From Adhaeribacter arboris (GTDB lineage Bacteria > Bacteroidota > Bacteroidia > Cytophagales > Hymenobacteraceae), in contig NZ_PYFT01000001.1 of NCBI RefSeq assembly GCF_003023845.1, positions 2,108,001 through 2,172,000 on the forward strand: a stretch of DNA of 64,000 nt, in the 5' to 3' direction. The translations under genes were made by a program, and so were the position numbers. Shown here one piece after another: positions 18,683-27,597 of the stretch; within the stretch, counting starts at the first letter, position 1; each line of letters begins with the position of its first letter. The notes beneath the pieces were generated by a model. That model was given only the letters and a program-made list of their open reading frames with translations, did no database searches and was not told where the DNA came from.

Positions 18683-18690
18683 CAAATATA
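18683..18690 (-). promoter_or_regulatory. -7 box for the RidA cluster
   Basis: Minus-strand TATATTTG, an exact TAnnTTTG match, 20 bases upstream of the RidA start codon. No good -33 element is seen at the expected distance, so it may need an activator. Confidence 0.45.
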
Positions 18691-18744
18691 GAAGTTGGTA
18701 ACGTTGTTCGGCTTTTTTACGAAAGTTAATCTTTAATAAAATAA

Positions 18745-18785
18745 AACCCGGCCATCTGAAAAAATGCTTTTCGGACTGCCGGGTT
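18745..18785 (-). terminator. Terminator of the LLM oxidoreductase gene
   Basis: 8-bp GC-rich outer stem (18745-18752 with 18778-18785) with an inner stem TCTGAAAA/TTTTCGGA. On the minus strand it is followed by a T-rich run. It lies 40 bases after the stop of the minus-strand flavin oxidoreductase gene and separates it from the RidA cluster. Confidence 0.75.
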
Positions 18786-18824
18786 GAAATAAAAGTTCTC
18801 AGTTATGCTAAAGACCGTTAACTT

Positions 18825-19871
18825 TTATATGGCTGATTCATACTTTACCGTTTCGGCGGTACGCTGCATTTCAGAGATTAACTGGTACGAGCGAACCCGG
18901 GCTGCGTGGTCGTAAATAGGCGAGGAAAGTATAAGCTCATTGGCTTGGGTGCTATCCAAAAAAGCCTGTAAATTTTCTTTTACCTGCTGCGGATTGCCAA
19001 TAAATGTATAGCGAAGCATATGGTAGACGGAATATTCTTCCGAATCGTTCCAGGAATCTTCCAGGTTTTCTACCGGTGGCTGCAAGGGCTGCGATTTTCC
19101 CCGGATAACGTTTAAAAACGAAGCGTACAAACTGGTAGCTAAGAGATGGGCTTCGTCTTCGGTATCGGCTACTATGGCGTTTGCGGCTACCATTACGTAA
19201 GGTTCTTTAAGCGATTCGGAAGGCCGGAAACTTTCGCGGTATACTTGTAAAGCGGCGTGCAAATAGGTAGGAGCAAAATGGCTGGCAAATGCATAAGGTA
19301 ACCCTAAAATACCCGCTAGTTGGGCCCCGAAAGTACTCGAGCCTAAAATCCAGATGGGTATATTCAATCCTTCGCCGGGTATGGCGCGCACCGGGGAAGT
19401 AGAATTTTCAATCGAGAAATAAGTCAGCAGTTCTTCTACGTTTTCCGGAAAATCGTTTACTGAACCTTGCAAGCTCCGCCGGAGCGCCATGGCCGTTAAT
19501 TGGTCGGAACCGGGAGCCCGGCCCAATCCCAGGTCAATCCGGTCGGGGTAAAGCGAGGCCAAAGTTCCAAACTGCTCGGCAATGACTAGGGGCGCGTGAT
19601 TAGGCAGCATAATTCCCCCAGAACCTACCCGGATAGTAGACGTACCGCCGGCAATATAACCAATTAATACGGCCGTAGCAGAACTGGCAATTCCTACCAT
19701 ATTGTGGTGTTCGGCCATCCAGTAACGTTTATAACCCAGGCGTTCGGCTTGTTGGGCTAAATTTAAGCTGTTATGAAAAGAATCGGCGGGAGTTTTTCCG
19801 GCTAAAACGGGTACTAAATCCAAAACGGAAATAGGTATATCAGATAGCTTTCTAGGCTGTATCGTATTCAT
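18825..19871 (-). CDS. LLM-class flavin-dependent oxidoreductase (bacterial luciferase-like)
   Basis: 348-residue TIM-barrel flavin monooxygenase of the luciferase-like family, MsnO8-type branch. Typical segments are [13 protein letters not shown], the [25 protein letters not shown] barrel strand, [16 protein letters not shown] and [13 protein letters not shown]. It probably uses reduced FMN from a separate reductase to oxidise an unknown organic substrate. It is a single-gene unit with its own terminator and about 375 gene-free bases upstream. Confidence 0.88.
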   Translation of the reverse strand: MNTIQPRKLSDIPISVLDLVPVLAGKTPADSFHNSLNLAQQAERLGYKRYWMAEHHNMVGIASSATAVLIGYIAGGTSTIRVGSGGIMLPNHAPLVIAEQFGTLASLYPDRIDLGLGRAPGSDQLTAMALRRSLQGSVNDFPENVEELLTYFSIENSTSPVRAIPGEGLNIPIWILGSSTFGAQLAGILGLPYAFASHFAPTYLHAALQVYRESFRPSESLKEPYVMVAANAIVADTEDEAHLLATSLYASFLNVIRGKSQPLQPPVENLEDSWNDSEEYSVYHMLRYTFIGNPQQVKENLQAFLDSTQANELILSSPIYDHAARVRSYQLISEMQRTAETVKYESAI

Positions 19872-20246
19872 GTTAGGGCATTAAATGATGAATGACTTTT
19901 CTCCTCCAACCGCTATTTAGGCCTCTCCCTTTTTGATATTTAATTTTCTGAAGATTATTAGTTAGCAGCTAAGTGTAGGACTTAAAAATGCTTATACGTT
20001 TATTTGTTTAGTAAGTAACAGGTTTTAGAAGGTTGGTTATGCTATCAATCTCCCTAATCACGCGAAAACTAGAAAAATCCAGGGTTCACAAAATCTTAAG
20101 CCTGAAACTTATCTCAACGAATAAATTATAACTTATGCAAAACAAAAGAAGGAGCGTAAAGTTTAACTCTCCCGAAACAAGGAAAAGACAGGACCTTGCA
20201 GAATTGTTTTCTAGATGAATAAAGGAGAAAGTAAATAGACGAATAT
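19872..20246. other. Intergenic region, nothing recognised
   Basis: 375 AT-rich bases between two minus-strand genes. No hairpin, open frame or consensus promoter was found. Confidence 0.3.
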
Positions 20247-20963
20247 TTAATTAATTACCAGGTAAAGTACCCCGGCTGATAACGCGGCAAATAAAGTATT
20301 CAGCAAATTAACTGCATCGTTCGATAAATATCCTGGGTTCTCCAAAGCGGCGCCTAAAATAGAATCGAATAAGTTTCCGAGAACACCAGCTATAATTATC
20401 ACTCCTATGGCCCAGCTCCACCCAAAACCCAGGCCGAATACAAAGCCGATTAATCCACTCCCAATAAAGCCAAAAGCTGTTCCTTCCAGACTAATTACCC
20501 CGTTTAAACCGCGAGTACCTTTCCGGAAGGTAAGAACATGATAAAACTGGCGCCCGTACACAATACCTAATTCGGAAGAGAGCGTATCGGAAGTGGCCGA
20601 AGCAAAACTAGCGGCCAGCATTACCCGGAATAAATCTGCTTTAACTGGAAAAAAATACGCTAAAAGGCCCAGAATAGCCGCTATTCCCGCGTTAGCAAAG
20701 GCCTGACTAGCCGTGCGCCGACCTTTATTTATTTCGGCCAGACCTAAGTCTTGTTTGTATTGAAGTTTCCAGGAAGTGGCCGCAGTTCCTAAAATAAAAA
20801 ACAAGCCGAGTAAAACCATTCCGGTATATCCTGCTCCCAGGTAAATCGCCATCCCTAGCAAGCCGCCGGTAATAGCACCCGTAACCGTTAACTTACCAGC
20901 CGCTACGCTCATAAACATACCCAGCCCAAGTAAGAGCAGAACAAACCAAAAATGAATACCCAT
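20247..20963 (-). CDS. DUF92 family membrane protein (TMEM19/VTE6-like)
   Basis: 238 residues with six to seven membrane helices. Diagnostic segments are LTVTGAITGGLLGMAIYLGAG near the N-terminus, the loop INKGRRTASQAFANAGIAA, ASATSDTLSSELG and the C-terminal GVISLEGTAFG. Plant VTE6 of this family is a phytyl-phosphate kinase, and the group belongs with CTP-dependent lipid kinases; whether that holds for bacterial members is not established. A minus-strand TATTTTTG about 100 bases upstream of the start (21066-21073) matches the -7 consensus. Confidence 0.85.
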   Translation of the reverse strand: MGIHFWFVLLLLGLGMFMSVAAGKLTVTGAITGGLLGMAIYLGAGYTGMVLLGLFFILGTAATSWKLQYKQDLGLAEINKGRRTASQAFANAGIAAILGLLAYFFPVKADLFRVMLAASFASATSDTLSSELGIVYGRQFYHVLTFRKGTRGLNGVISLEGTAFGFIGSGLIGFVFGLGFGWSWAIGVIIIAGVLGNLFDSILGAALENPGYLSNDAVNLLNTLFAALSAGVLYLVIN

Positions 20964-21190
20964 CTTTTTAATCAGCTTTACAGTTGCAATGAATAATACC
21001 CCAAGAACCTTTTTGCTTTAAGCAACTGGTCGGCGTTAAATTACCCTATTATTTTACTCAACTTGCAAAAATACAACTTACCACCTTTCTGGCCGTTATT
21101 AGAAACTCCTGTACTTTTTAATAAGAAACCTTTAGGGTAACTACTAAACGTAATTACTTACCTGACCTTTAAAAATTTAAAAACTTCCCT

Positions 21191-21622
21191 ATGTGGATTC
21201 TCTTTGCTTTATTAGCCGCCCTTACTTCTGCCATTGTGGTAACTTTATCTAAAGCCGCCATTAAAGATGTGGATTCTAACTTGGTTTTTGCTATCCAGGC
21301 TATCGTTATTTTATTAGTTTCGTGGGGAGTAGTAACCTGGCAAGGCAATGTTTCAGACGTGGGGCAGATTGAGCGGCGCACTTGGATATTTTTGGGTCTG
21401 GCTGGCTTTTTAACCTGCGTTTCGTCGTTGCTGGCTTTTTATGCGCTTAAAATGGGCGATGCCTCTCGCGTATCGCCGCTCGAAAGATTATCGCTGGTAT
21501 TCGCTATTATTTTCGCGGTTATTTTTTTAAAGGAAAAAATAGAATGGCCGGTAGTTTTAGGAGCCGTGCTCATGGCAATCGGAGCTATTATAATTGCCGT
21601 TTCCGGTTATTCATCTAAATAA
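21191..21622 (+). CDS. EamA-domain transporter-like protein
   Basis: 143 residues forming one EamA unit of about five helices (LFALLAALTSAIVVTLSKAAIK at the start, RVSPLERLSLVFAIIFAVIFLKEKIEWPVVLGAVLMAIGAIII at the end). Full drug/metabolite transporters have two such units, so this single-unit form would need to dimerise, like the small multidrug resistance proteins. The substrate is unknown. It stands alone, divergent from the DUF92 gene. Confidence 0.85.
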   Translation: MWILFALLAALTSAIVVTLSKAAIKDVDSNLVFAIQAIVILLVSWGVVTWQGNVSDVGQIERRTWIFLGLAGFLTCVSSLLAFYALKMGDASRVSPLERLSLVFAIIFAVIFLKEKIEWPVVLGAVLMAIGAIIIAVSGYSSK

Positions 21623-22002
21623 TCATTGCCTTTTTTTTTTGATCTAACAAGACGAAATAATTATTGACAGCCACTAATCAAATAACAACGCCTTTTTGAT
21701 TCTTGTTTTGTGAATTAACCTTCCGGTTAGTTTACTTTTCAATCACTATTGTACCTTTCTCTACTTTATTATTTCTGCAAAAGTTATTTTCTTCTAACAG
21801 CAGGGTAAACACTTATAAAATTCTTAAAAAGAATGTGCAACTACTTTAAACCAGGGAATAAAGTCTATTTCTTGAAGTTGCTACATTCAACCAAGAACCT
21901 AAGGTTAAGCACTCGTGTCTCTAGTTTATTGCCACCTAGACTGGAACTATCAAAAATTTTTAGTATATTATAGTGTTATTACTAAGATGTAGATAGGTAA
22001 AT
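21623..22002. other. Intergenic region, nothing recognised
   Basis: 380 AT-rich bases. A T-run (TTTTTTTTTT) 9 bases after the EamA stop could be part of a terminator, but I see no strong stem before it. Confidence 0.3.
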
Positions 22003-22683
22003 ATGCAATACTTATATAGAATTCATCGAAAAGCAAAACCAGCGCTACTTTTACTGGTAGTGGTGGCTATTATATTAGGCAGCAGTTTTATAGAGAAGAG
22101 TTTGATCAAGGATATGAATACTTCGGTTTCCTCTATTTATAAAGACCGCTTGATTCCGGCTTCCGAGCTTTTTCACCTCAACGATTTAATGTATAATAAA
22201 CGGCTCATCCTGGAAAAATATTTAGAGCAGCCTTCCCCCGAAAACACCTTACCTACTGAACAACAACTGGCTATTTATACTTCCCAGATTCATTCTTTAA
22301 TTCAAAAGTTTGAAACCACCTATTTAGTAGATGAGGAAAACAAAACCTTTCAGGAGTTTAAAGAAAACATGAACCGGTATAATACCTTAGAGAAAAAGCT
22401 TTTAACTCATACTGATTTAGCTACTTCTGCTCCAGCCTCAGAAAAGGAAATTGCCGGAGTATTTACGCAAATCCATCAGAAGTTGGTAGCACTCAGCGAT
22501 ATCCAGGTAAAAGTGGGGGAAGAACTAGTTAACAGTTCCGAAGCGGCAAACGGTAGTGCCCGTATTTTAAGTAATCTGCAAATCGCTATCGTTCTTATTA
22601 TTACTTTGGTTATCCAACAAGCCTTGCTAATGGATTCTAACCCACTCATTCCAAAAAATTTAAAAAACTTTAGACTGAATTAA
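22003..22683 (+). CDS. Stand-alone four-helix-bundle sensor protein (MCP 4HB-like)
   Basis: 226 residues: a membrane helix at about 14-32, a long extracytoplasmic alpha-helical region (residues 35-190) and a second membrane helix (about 191-212) with a very short cytoplasmic end. The layout and the ELFHLNDLMYNKRLILEKYL helix resemble the four-helix-bundle ligand domain of chemoreceptors. The HAMP and signalling domains of a real receptor are missing. Similar short proteins are common in Bacteroidetes, so it need not be a broken gene. It has no two-component or chemotaxis neighbour. The function is unknown. Confidence 0.6.
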   Translation: MQYLYRIHRKAKPALLLLVVVAIILGSSFIEKSLIKDMNTSVSSIYKDRLIPASELFHLNDLMYNKRLILEKYLEQPSPENTLPTEQQLAIYTSQIHSLIQKFETTYLVDEENKTFQEFKENMNRYNTLEKKLLTHTDLATSAPASEKEIAGVFTQIHQKLVALSDIQVKVGEELVNSSEAANGSARILSNLQIAIVLIITLVIQQALLMDSNPLIPKNLKNFRLN

Positions 22684-22765
22684 AACAACCTTGATTTAAA
22701 TTTTTGAAAATTTAGCAGTTTAACTTAAATAATTACCAACTTATTTATTACTCTAAATAAAACAA

Positions 22766-22813
22766 AGAGAGTTATTTTGTGCCTTAAAATATAATAACAC
22801 AAAATAACTCTCT
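22766..22813. terminator. Bidirectional hairpin between converging genes
   Basis: 22766-22781 pairs perfectly with 22798-22813 (16 bp, 16-base AT-rich loop). It lies between the 4HB gene and the oppositely directed lipoprotein gene and probably ends both. Confidence 0.7.
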
Positions 22814-22864
22814 CCGTTAAAAAATAGAAATCTAGTTTTAAGACCTAAGAAATCGATTTAAAAG

Positions 22865-23746
22865 TTATTGGCAATCATAGCTAAGAGTAGTTGTTTCAGG
22901 CGTACTATTTGTTTCGGTGGCGGTTTGTTTAGTCGGATAGCCTTCGGTGTTGTATTCGTAAACAATTGTGGTAGTATTGGTTGTGGTACCTGACTTTTCT
23001 TTCTCCACCTTAGTAGTAATATTATTTGCCGAAAGAGTAGAAACATCCTCTATCACAAAATTTATAAAACTTAACGCTTTCAGCGGGTTCTTTTTATCAT
23101 CGTACTGGTACTCGGTAGTAGACCAAAGTTCCATGTGTTTCATAAATTCGGATTGAGGCGGCAAATTATTCGAATCTAATCCTGCCAACCAATTTTCATC
23201 TAGGGTATAATGCGTTGTTTTGGTAATATTACCGGCAGCAACCGTGTAATCGGTATAATCAACCGGGGCAACGGCATCGATACCCATATAATTTAAATTA
23301 GCCAGGGTAGTTGATCTGGTTAAAACTTTATTGGTGTATTCAGACGTAATGGAAACCTCATTTTCGAAGGTAGTACCATTTGCATCCTTGTAGAAGTAAT
23401 TCGTCTTACTTACCAGTCCATCGGTATTGTACTCATACGTTATATATAAATCCGAGCTGTTATCTGAATTCAATACCTGGGTTTTAGTAACTTGCTGATT
23501 AGCGTTGTATTCTAAATTATAATTTTCGTTATCGGCCGCATTGATACTAATGGTCTTTATTTGCGTTAATAAATTACTGGTATAAACAAAACTGATCGTC
23601 TCGTCCTCTAGCTTCATTTCAGTTACGAGGCAATCCTTGTTGTTGCCACCTCCCGGCGAAGGATCGTCGTTATTATCTTTACAAGCACTCACGAAAAAAA
23701 GCAAGGCCAGAAAGGAGAGGGTAAGCTTGTTTAAATTCTTTCGCAT
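22865..23746 (-). CDS. Lipoprotein with YD-like repeats, function unknown
   Basis: 293 residues. A lipoprotein signal peptide ends in LLFFVSAC with the lipidated cysteine near residue 21, followed by a DNNDDPSPGGGNN linker. The rest is beta-rich with repeated YEYNTDG/YEYNTEG and EYQYDDKKN units, like the YD/RHS strands seen in cell-surface proteins, here in short non-toxin form. It is likely anchored in the outer membrane or periplasm. Single-gene unit with the shared terminator downstream. Nothing suggests a polymorphic toxin: there is no C-terminal toxin domain or immunity gene. Confidence 0.7.
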   Translation of the reverse strand: MRKNLNKLTLSFLALLFFVSACKDNNDDPSPGGGNNKDCLVTEMKLEDETISFVYTSNLLTQIKTISINAADNENYNLEYNANQQVTKTQVLNSDNSSDLYITYEYNTDGLVSKTNYFYKDANGTTFENEVSITSEYTNKVLTRSTTLANLNYMGIDAVAPVDYTDYTVAAGNITKTTHYTLDENWLAGLDSNNLPPQSEFMKHMELWSTTEYQYDDKKNPLKALSFINFVIEDVSTLSANNITTKVEKEKSGTTTNTTTIVYEYNTEGYPTKQTATETNSTPETTTLSYDCQ

Positions 23747-23977
23747 CGTTTTATTTTTACTGATTATTCCAATTATTCAGGTACGTCTGGTATTAAACTT
23801 ATCAGTTGACTACCTCTTTTATTTTAGCAACCGGGTTAAAATTTCATTCTTAACGGCAATTTCGGGCAAGTATTTCTTCCTTAACCGGAAATGTTTTCCC
23901 GGGAACCATAAATTTCAGCCTATCGCTCATTTCTGAAAGATTAATGGCAGCTATTTTTAAATCTTAGATTTAATTGA

Positions 23978-24529
23978 TTAAATGGTAGGAGTGCCGTAGG
24001 TAGCTGTTTCTACTTTTGCTTTTTTGCCGGGTCGGAGCGTTAGCTTAAAAATATAATCGTACTTCGAATCGGCAATGGCAGGTACCGGTTTAGGTGCTCC
24101 AAAAGTTTCAATTATATCCAGCAAAGTATTACTATGCCCGGCTACTACAACAGTTTTACCGGCGTATTTTTGCGTTATCATTTGTTGCAAAGCTTTATAA
24201 CCGTGGGCTTGGTACGTAACTATTTCGTGACCTGCCGCCGTCGGTTCCAGGGTAAGTCGGGTGCGTTTGTAAGGCGAGGCTAAAAATGCATCTACCGGAA
24301 TGTTCTGCAAATAACGTTGTAAAGCCTGGGCCCGCGCGTAACCGGCGGGGGTTAAATCGGGGTCTTTATCTTCGGGATTGGCCGTGTTTTTTTCGGCATG
24401 CCGTACCAGGTATATCACCGTAGTTTTAGATTTGCTTGCTTGAACCGGGTTAATTGTTTCAGCTTGAGAAAAAAGGTAAAAGCTAAGCAGACTTATTAAA
24501 ACGGCAAAGGTGAAGGCAATTGTTTTCAT
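23978..24529 (-). CDS. Histidine phosphatase family protein (SixA-like, exported)
   Basis: 183 residues. A signal peptide (FAVLISLLSFYLFSQAE) is followed by a phosphoglycerate-mutase-like phosphatase domain. The catalytic RHAE motif is in IYLVRHAEKN, the second conserved arginine in SPYKRTRLT and the second histidine in VVAGHSN. SixA-like enzymes remove phosphate from histidine or small substrates, but an exported form would act on envelope or periplasmic phosphoesters. It stands alone; it is divergent from the thioredoxin gene with 170 bases between. Confidence 0.85.
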   Translation of the reverse strand: MKTIAFTFAVLISLLSFYLFSQAETINPVQASKSKTTVIYLVRHAEKNTANPEDKDPDLTPAGYARAQALQRYLQNIPVDAFLASPYKRTRLTLEPTAAGHEIVTYQAHGYKALQQMITQKYAGKTVVVAGHSNTLLDIIETFGAPKPVPAIADSKYDYIFKLTLRPGKKAKVETATYGTPTI

Positions 24530-24699
24530 AGGGATAAAGATTACGGATTGAATTTACCTTTATTAGGAATCATTTTTTTAATTACCCGCCTGAATAGAAA
24601 AGCTTGCGTCCTTAACCAAATAACTATAAAATCAGTAAGAGAAACTAAATCAGGAAGCAATAATAAATCATGTATTTCAAATTTTAACCATTTAAACCT

Positions 24700-25017
24700 A
24701 TGGCTAAAAAATCGTTTCAAGAACTAATTAGCGCCCCGGGCATGCCGGTTTTAGTAGATTTTTACGCCGACTGGTGCGGCCCCTGTAAAACCATGGCTCC
24801 CGTAATTGAACAAGTGGCCAAAACTCACGCCGGCAAATTAAAAGTAATTAAAATTAATGTAGATAATAACCAGGCCGTATCACAGCAATACAGAATCCAA
24901 GGTATTCCCACCCTGATTTTATTTCACCAGGGCCGAATTCTCTGGCGTCAATCGGGAGTAGTGCCGGCGCACCAGCTTAACCAGATTATTGGGCAGCAAG
25001 TGGCCAACGTAGTGTAA
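24700..25017 (+). CDS. trxA: Thioredoxin
   Basis: 105-residue cytoplasmic thioredoxin, normal length. The redox-active WCGPC motif has C26 and C29, the cis-proline is in GIPTL, and the buried charged residue region DFYADW is in place. It reduces protein disulfides with electrons from thioredoxin reductase, which is not in this window. It is a single gene. Several thioredoxin paralogues are usual in Bacteroidetes, so the symbol denotes the type, not proven orthology. Confidence 0.85.
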   Translation: MAKKSFQELISAPGMPVLVDFYADWCGPCKTMAPVIEQVAKTHAGKLKVIKINVDNNQAVSQQYRIQGIPTLILFHQGRILWRQSGVVPAHQLNQIIGQQVANVV

Positions 25018-25400
25018 GGTATTCAAAAATTTAAAAATAAGCGCTATTTCTATTCTATAACTTACTTATGCCAGAAATAAAAATTTTTATTTTACAGTAG
25101 CTCTAACCGGTTACACGATTAGCTCAAAGCATTATTTACTGAACACTGACTATTTCCATTAACAAAAATGCAGGAACTTTAGTGATAAATATTATTTTAC
25201 GTTTTTTAGCATCTGTCCTTTACTTTGGTCAGAATGGATTAGTAATGCCTCATTATAGTTCATAAGGTAGTGAAGCGCTCTTACCCGCTGCTTATATTTT
25301 CATCCAACCAGAGTTATCAAATATTTTTACTTATGCTCTTTGTTTGCCCAACTTATTCTTAAATTTCCTTTATCTTATTCCCGCCAATAACTTCAAGCGT
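25018..25400. other. Intergenic region, nothing recognised
   Basis: 383 AT-rich bases between the thioredoxin gene and the esterase start. A TTG at 25344 could extend the esterase frame upstream, but the extra residues would precede a clean signal peptide, so I exclude them. No hairpin or promoter consensus. Confidence 0.3.
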
Positions 25401-26303
25401 ATGTTCCAGAGATATTCTTTCGCAAAGATTTTAATAATTCCATTGCTATTGATTTTTTCAACGCTTCCCAGCAAAGCACAGGAAAAAGGAAGTAAAATCT
25501 CTTTGTGGCCGAAAGGAGCCCCTGGTTTTGAAAGTCGCCGCAATGAGCCGGAACAAGCCAAAGATTGGTGGGTGAAAAATATACATAATCCATCTATCAC
25601 CGTTTTTTTGCCGCCGAAAGAAAAAGCTACCGGAGCGGCGGTAATTATTTGTCCGGGTGGCGGTCATCGGGAGCTGGTTTACAATGCGGAAGGAGTAGAA
25701 CCGGCGGCATTTTTAAATAATTTGGGAGTAGCGGCTATTGTGCTTAAATACCGCTTAGGCCGGGAAGAAAATTCACCTTATAACGTCGAAAAACATCCCC
25801 GCCAAGATGCCGAGCGCGCCATGCGTTTGGTTCGCAGCCATGCCACTGAGTGGGACATAGATTCAAAACGCATTGGACTAATGGGATTTTCGGCGGGTGG
25901 TGAAGTGGCCAATATGGTGGCCTACGGACCAGGAACCGGCGACCCAAAAGCTTCCGACCCGATTGATCGCTTGAATAGTAAACCCAATTTTCTGGTATTA
26001 ATCTATCCTGGTCCGGGTTATATACCGGCAACAATCCCGACCGATGCACCACCGGCTTTTTTATTAGCGGCGAACAATGATCCGTGCTGCGGTGGTTCTA
26101 CAGTTGAACTGTTGCAGAAATATCGCGCCGCTAAAGTCCCCGTGGAAGCGCACATTTTAGCGCAAGGTAGTCATGGTTTTAACATGGGCCAGCGGTCGAA
26201 GTTAAACTCGGTTGCTACCTGGCCGCAACGCCTTGCCGATTGGCTTTCGGATAATAATTTTTTACTCCCCGCGGGCAGTACTCAAGTCAAGAAGCCGGAA
26301 TAA
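25401..26303 (+). CDS. Exported alpha/beta-hydrolase esterase (BD-FAE/acetyl xylan esterase-like)
   Basis: 300 residues from the chosen ATG, which directly begins the signal peptide (FAKILIIPLLLIFSTLPSKAQ). The oxyanion region is CPGGGHREL, the nucleophile elbow is MGFSAGGE (Gly-x-Ser-x-Gly), an aspartate lies in AANNDPCC and the histidine in QGSHGF, so the catalytic triad is complete. Such enzymes often remove acetyl or feruloyl groups from plant polysaccharides. WPKGAPG near the mature N-terminus is a typical motif of this secreted esterase group. It is a single gene without glycoside hydrolases beside it, so the natural substrate is open. Confidence 0.85.
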   Translation: MFQRYSFAKILIIPLLLIFSTLPSKAQEKGSKISLWPKGAPGFESRRNEPEQAKDWWVKNIHNPSITVFLPPKEKATGAAVIICPGGGHRELVYNAEGVEPAAFLNNLGVAAIVLKYRLGREENSPYNVEKHPRQDAERAMRLVRSHATEWDIDSKRIGLMGFSAGGEVANMVAYGPGTGDPKASDPIDRLNSKPNFLVLIYPGPGYIPATIPTDAPPAFLLAANNDPCCGGSTVELLQKYRAAKVPVEAHILAQGSHGFNMGQRSKLNSVATWPQRLADWLSDNNFLLPAGSTQVKKPE

Positions 26304-26336
26304 TCATTTTTGATAGAAAGTATTGGCAAAATAAAA

Positions 26337-27086
26337 TTAGCCAGCTTGACCTAAAAAGTAGAGCACCAAAATTAAAGCCAGCAGCAGAAAAGTCCATTTA
26401 ATTATTGCTTTAAAAACGGGTTTAGGCCCCTCGGAAATAATCTTTATTCCTAATGGCACGAGGGCTACGACAAGTCCCGTAGTGGCAATAACCGAAGTAA
26501 AGGAACTGCCTTTTAAAACCCCAATCATTAATATGGTCATTAAACTCAAAGCTAATGCTGGCACTAAGCGCAACACTCCCGAAATATAAGCTCCAATAGC
26601 CAGTACAATCCACCCCAAAAGAATAAAAGGCGAGAGTCCGGAAACAATATGGTAAGCGCCATAAGAACTGGCTATTGTTTTCGTGGCTTCTTCCAGATTA
26701 TAAATTTGCACTAATTGAAAAGCTAAATGATCCACTCCCGCGTGAAAAGCCCGGGCAAAAAGCCCCAGTACTACCATAATACCTCCGCCAATCGCCCAGT
26801 TAGGTTTTCTAAGACCAATTAACTGAACGAGCGTTAAAACAGCTAAGCTTAACAAGATATTACCCGCCAGAAAAAAACTATACGAAGAAAAAATTAAGGT
26901 AGGATGTTCTTTATACGCCGCTAATTGCTGCGGAAAAAAGAAATGATACGGAATCCGAAGCAGCACTCCCGTAAGCAAAAATAAAGGGCTAATAATTAAG
27001 GTTATTCCTCCTACCCAACGACCAGGAAACCAAAACCTGCTTTCATTATATTTCCTATTTTCGTTTATTCCTGAAAGATTTTCCAT
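26337..27086 (-). CDS. Hypothetical membrane protein (six to seven helices)
   Basis: 249 residues from the ATG at 27086; an upstream TTG would add 12 unlikely residues. Hydrophobic segments occur near residues 27-48, 65-95, 105-125, 150-180, 185-212 and 222-245. The loop HAGVDHLAFQLVQIYNLEE and an N-terminal FWFPGRWVGG are the most distinctive parts. I do not recognise the family. It converges with the esterase gene, with only 33 bases between the stops. Confidence 0.65.
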   Translation of the reverse strand: MENLSGINENRKYNESRFWFPGRWVGGITLIISPLFLLTGVLLRIPYHFFFPQQLAAYKEHPTLIFSSYSFFLAGNILLSLAVLTLVQLIGLRKPNWAIGGGIMVVLGLFARAFHAGVDHLAFQLVQIYNLEEATKTIASSYGAYHIVSGLSPFILLGWIVLAIGAYISGVLRLVPALALSLMTILMIGVLKGSSFTSVIATTGLVVALVPLGIKIISEGPKPVFKAIIKWTFLLLALILVLYFLGQAG

Positions 27087-27597
27087 AAAATTTAGTTGTT
27101 TTCGTTTATTGCATTCAACCAAATTCCAATAAAGATACCACTTGTTTAAATGTTGCTTTAACTGCTGTAATTGCCGTTCCAGTTAAAAAGAAGTTAAAAG
27201 GAGTATTCCATATCGAACAATAAGTGCCTGATTTCGAACACTTGATTTTGATAGTACCAGCTAAGAACTTGCTAATTTTATGGCTTTAAATCCATAAATA
27301 AATGGTACTGCTTTAAGTTGTAATATTTACTTTGGTTTAACTATCTCAACTATTAGGATACTAACCTTTCGAAACAACGAGATGTTAAAATGGCAGCATC
27401 CAGTCTGAATAGCTTGAGCAAAACACTTCATTCATCTTCCGGACTTTGCTTACAGGTGGATTCACTGTATTTAAGCTCACCGCTACTACCTGTTTCTACC
27501 GGATAAATTAATTAAATTTAATGGAAACTTTTCTACAATATTTTACTATTAATTTAGCGCTATTCGAAAGGCTTGCATTTTTATAAATAAGATTTAA
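27087..27597. other. Intergenic region between divergent genes
   Basis: 511 AT-rich bases between divergent starts. A 38-codon ATG frame at 27390-27506 (plus) is low-complexity serine/leucine with no promoter or ribosome site and is not called a gene. No consensus promoter was found. Confidence 0.3.

Noticed and set aside
22865-23746. RHS/polymorphic toxin
   Set aside because: YD-like repeats are few, there is no toxin domain at the C-terminus and no immunity gene.
25344-25400. Upstream TTG start for the esterase gene
   Set aside because: It would add residues ahead of a clean signal peptide; the ATG at 25401 is the better start.
27390-27506. 38-codon ATG frame
   Set aside because: Serine/leucine-rich with no promoter, and in a region of random AT-rich sequence.
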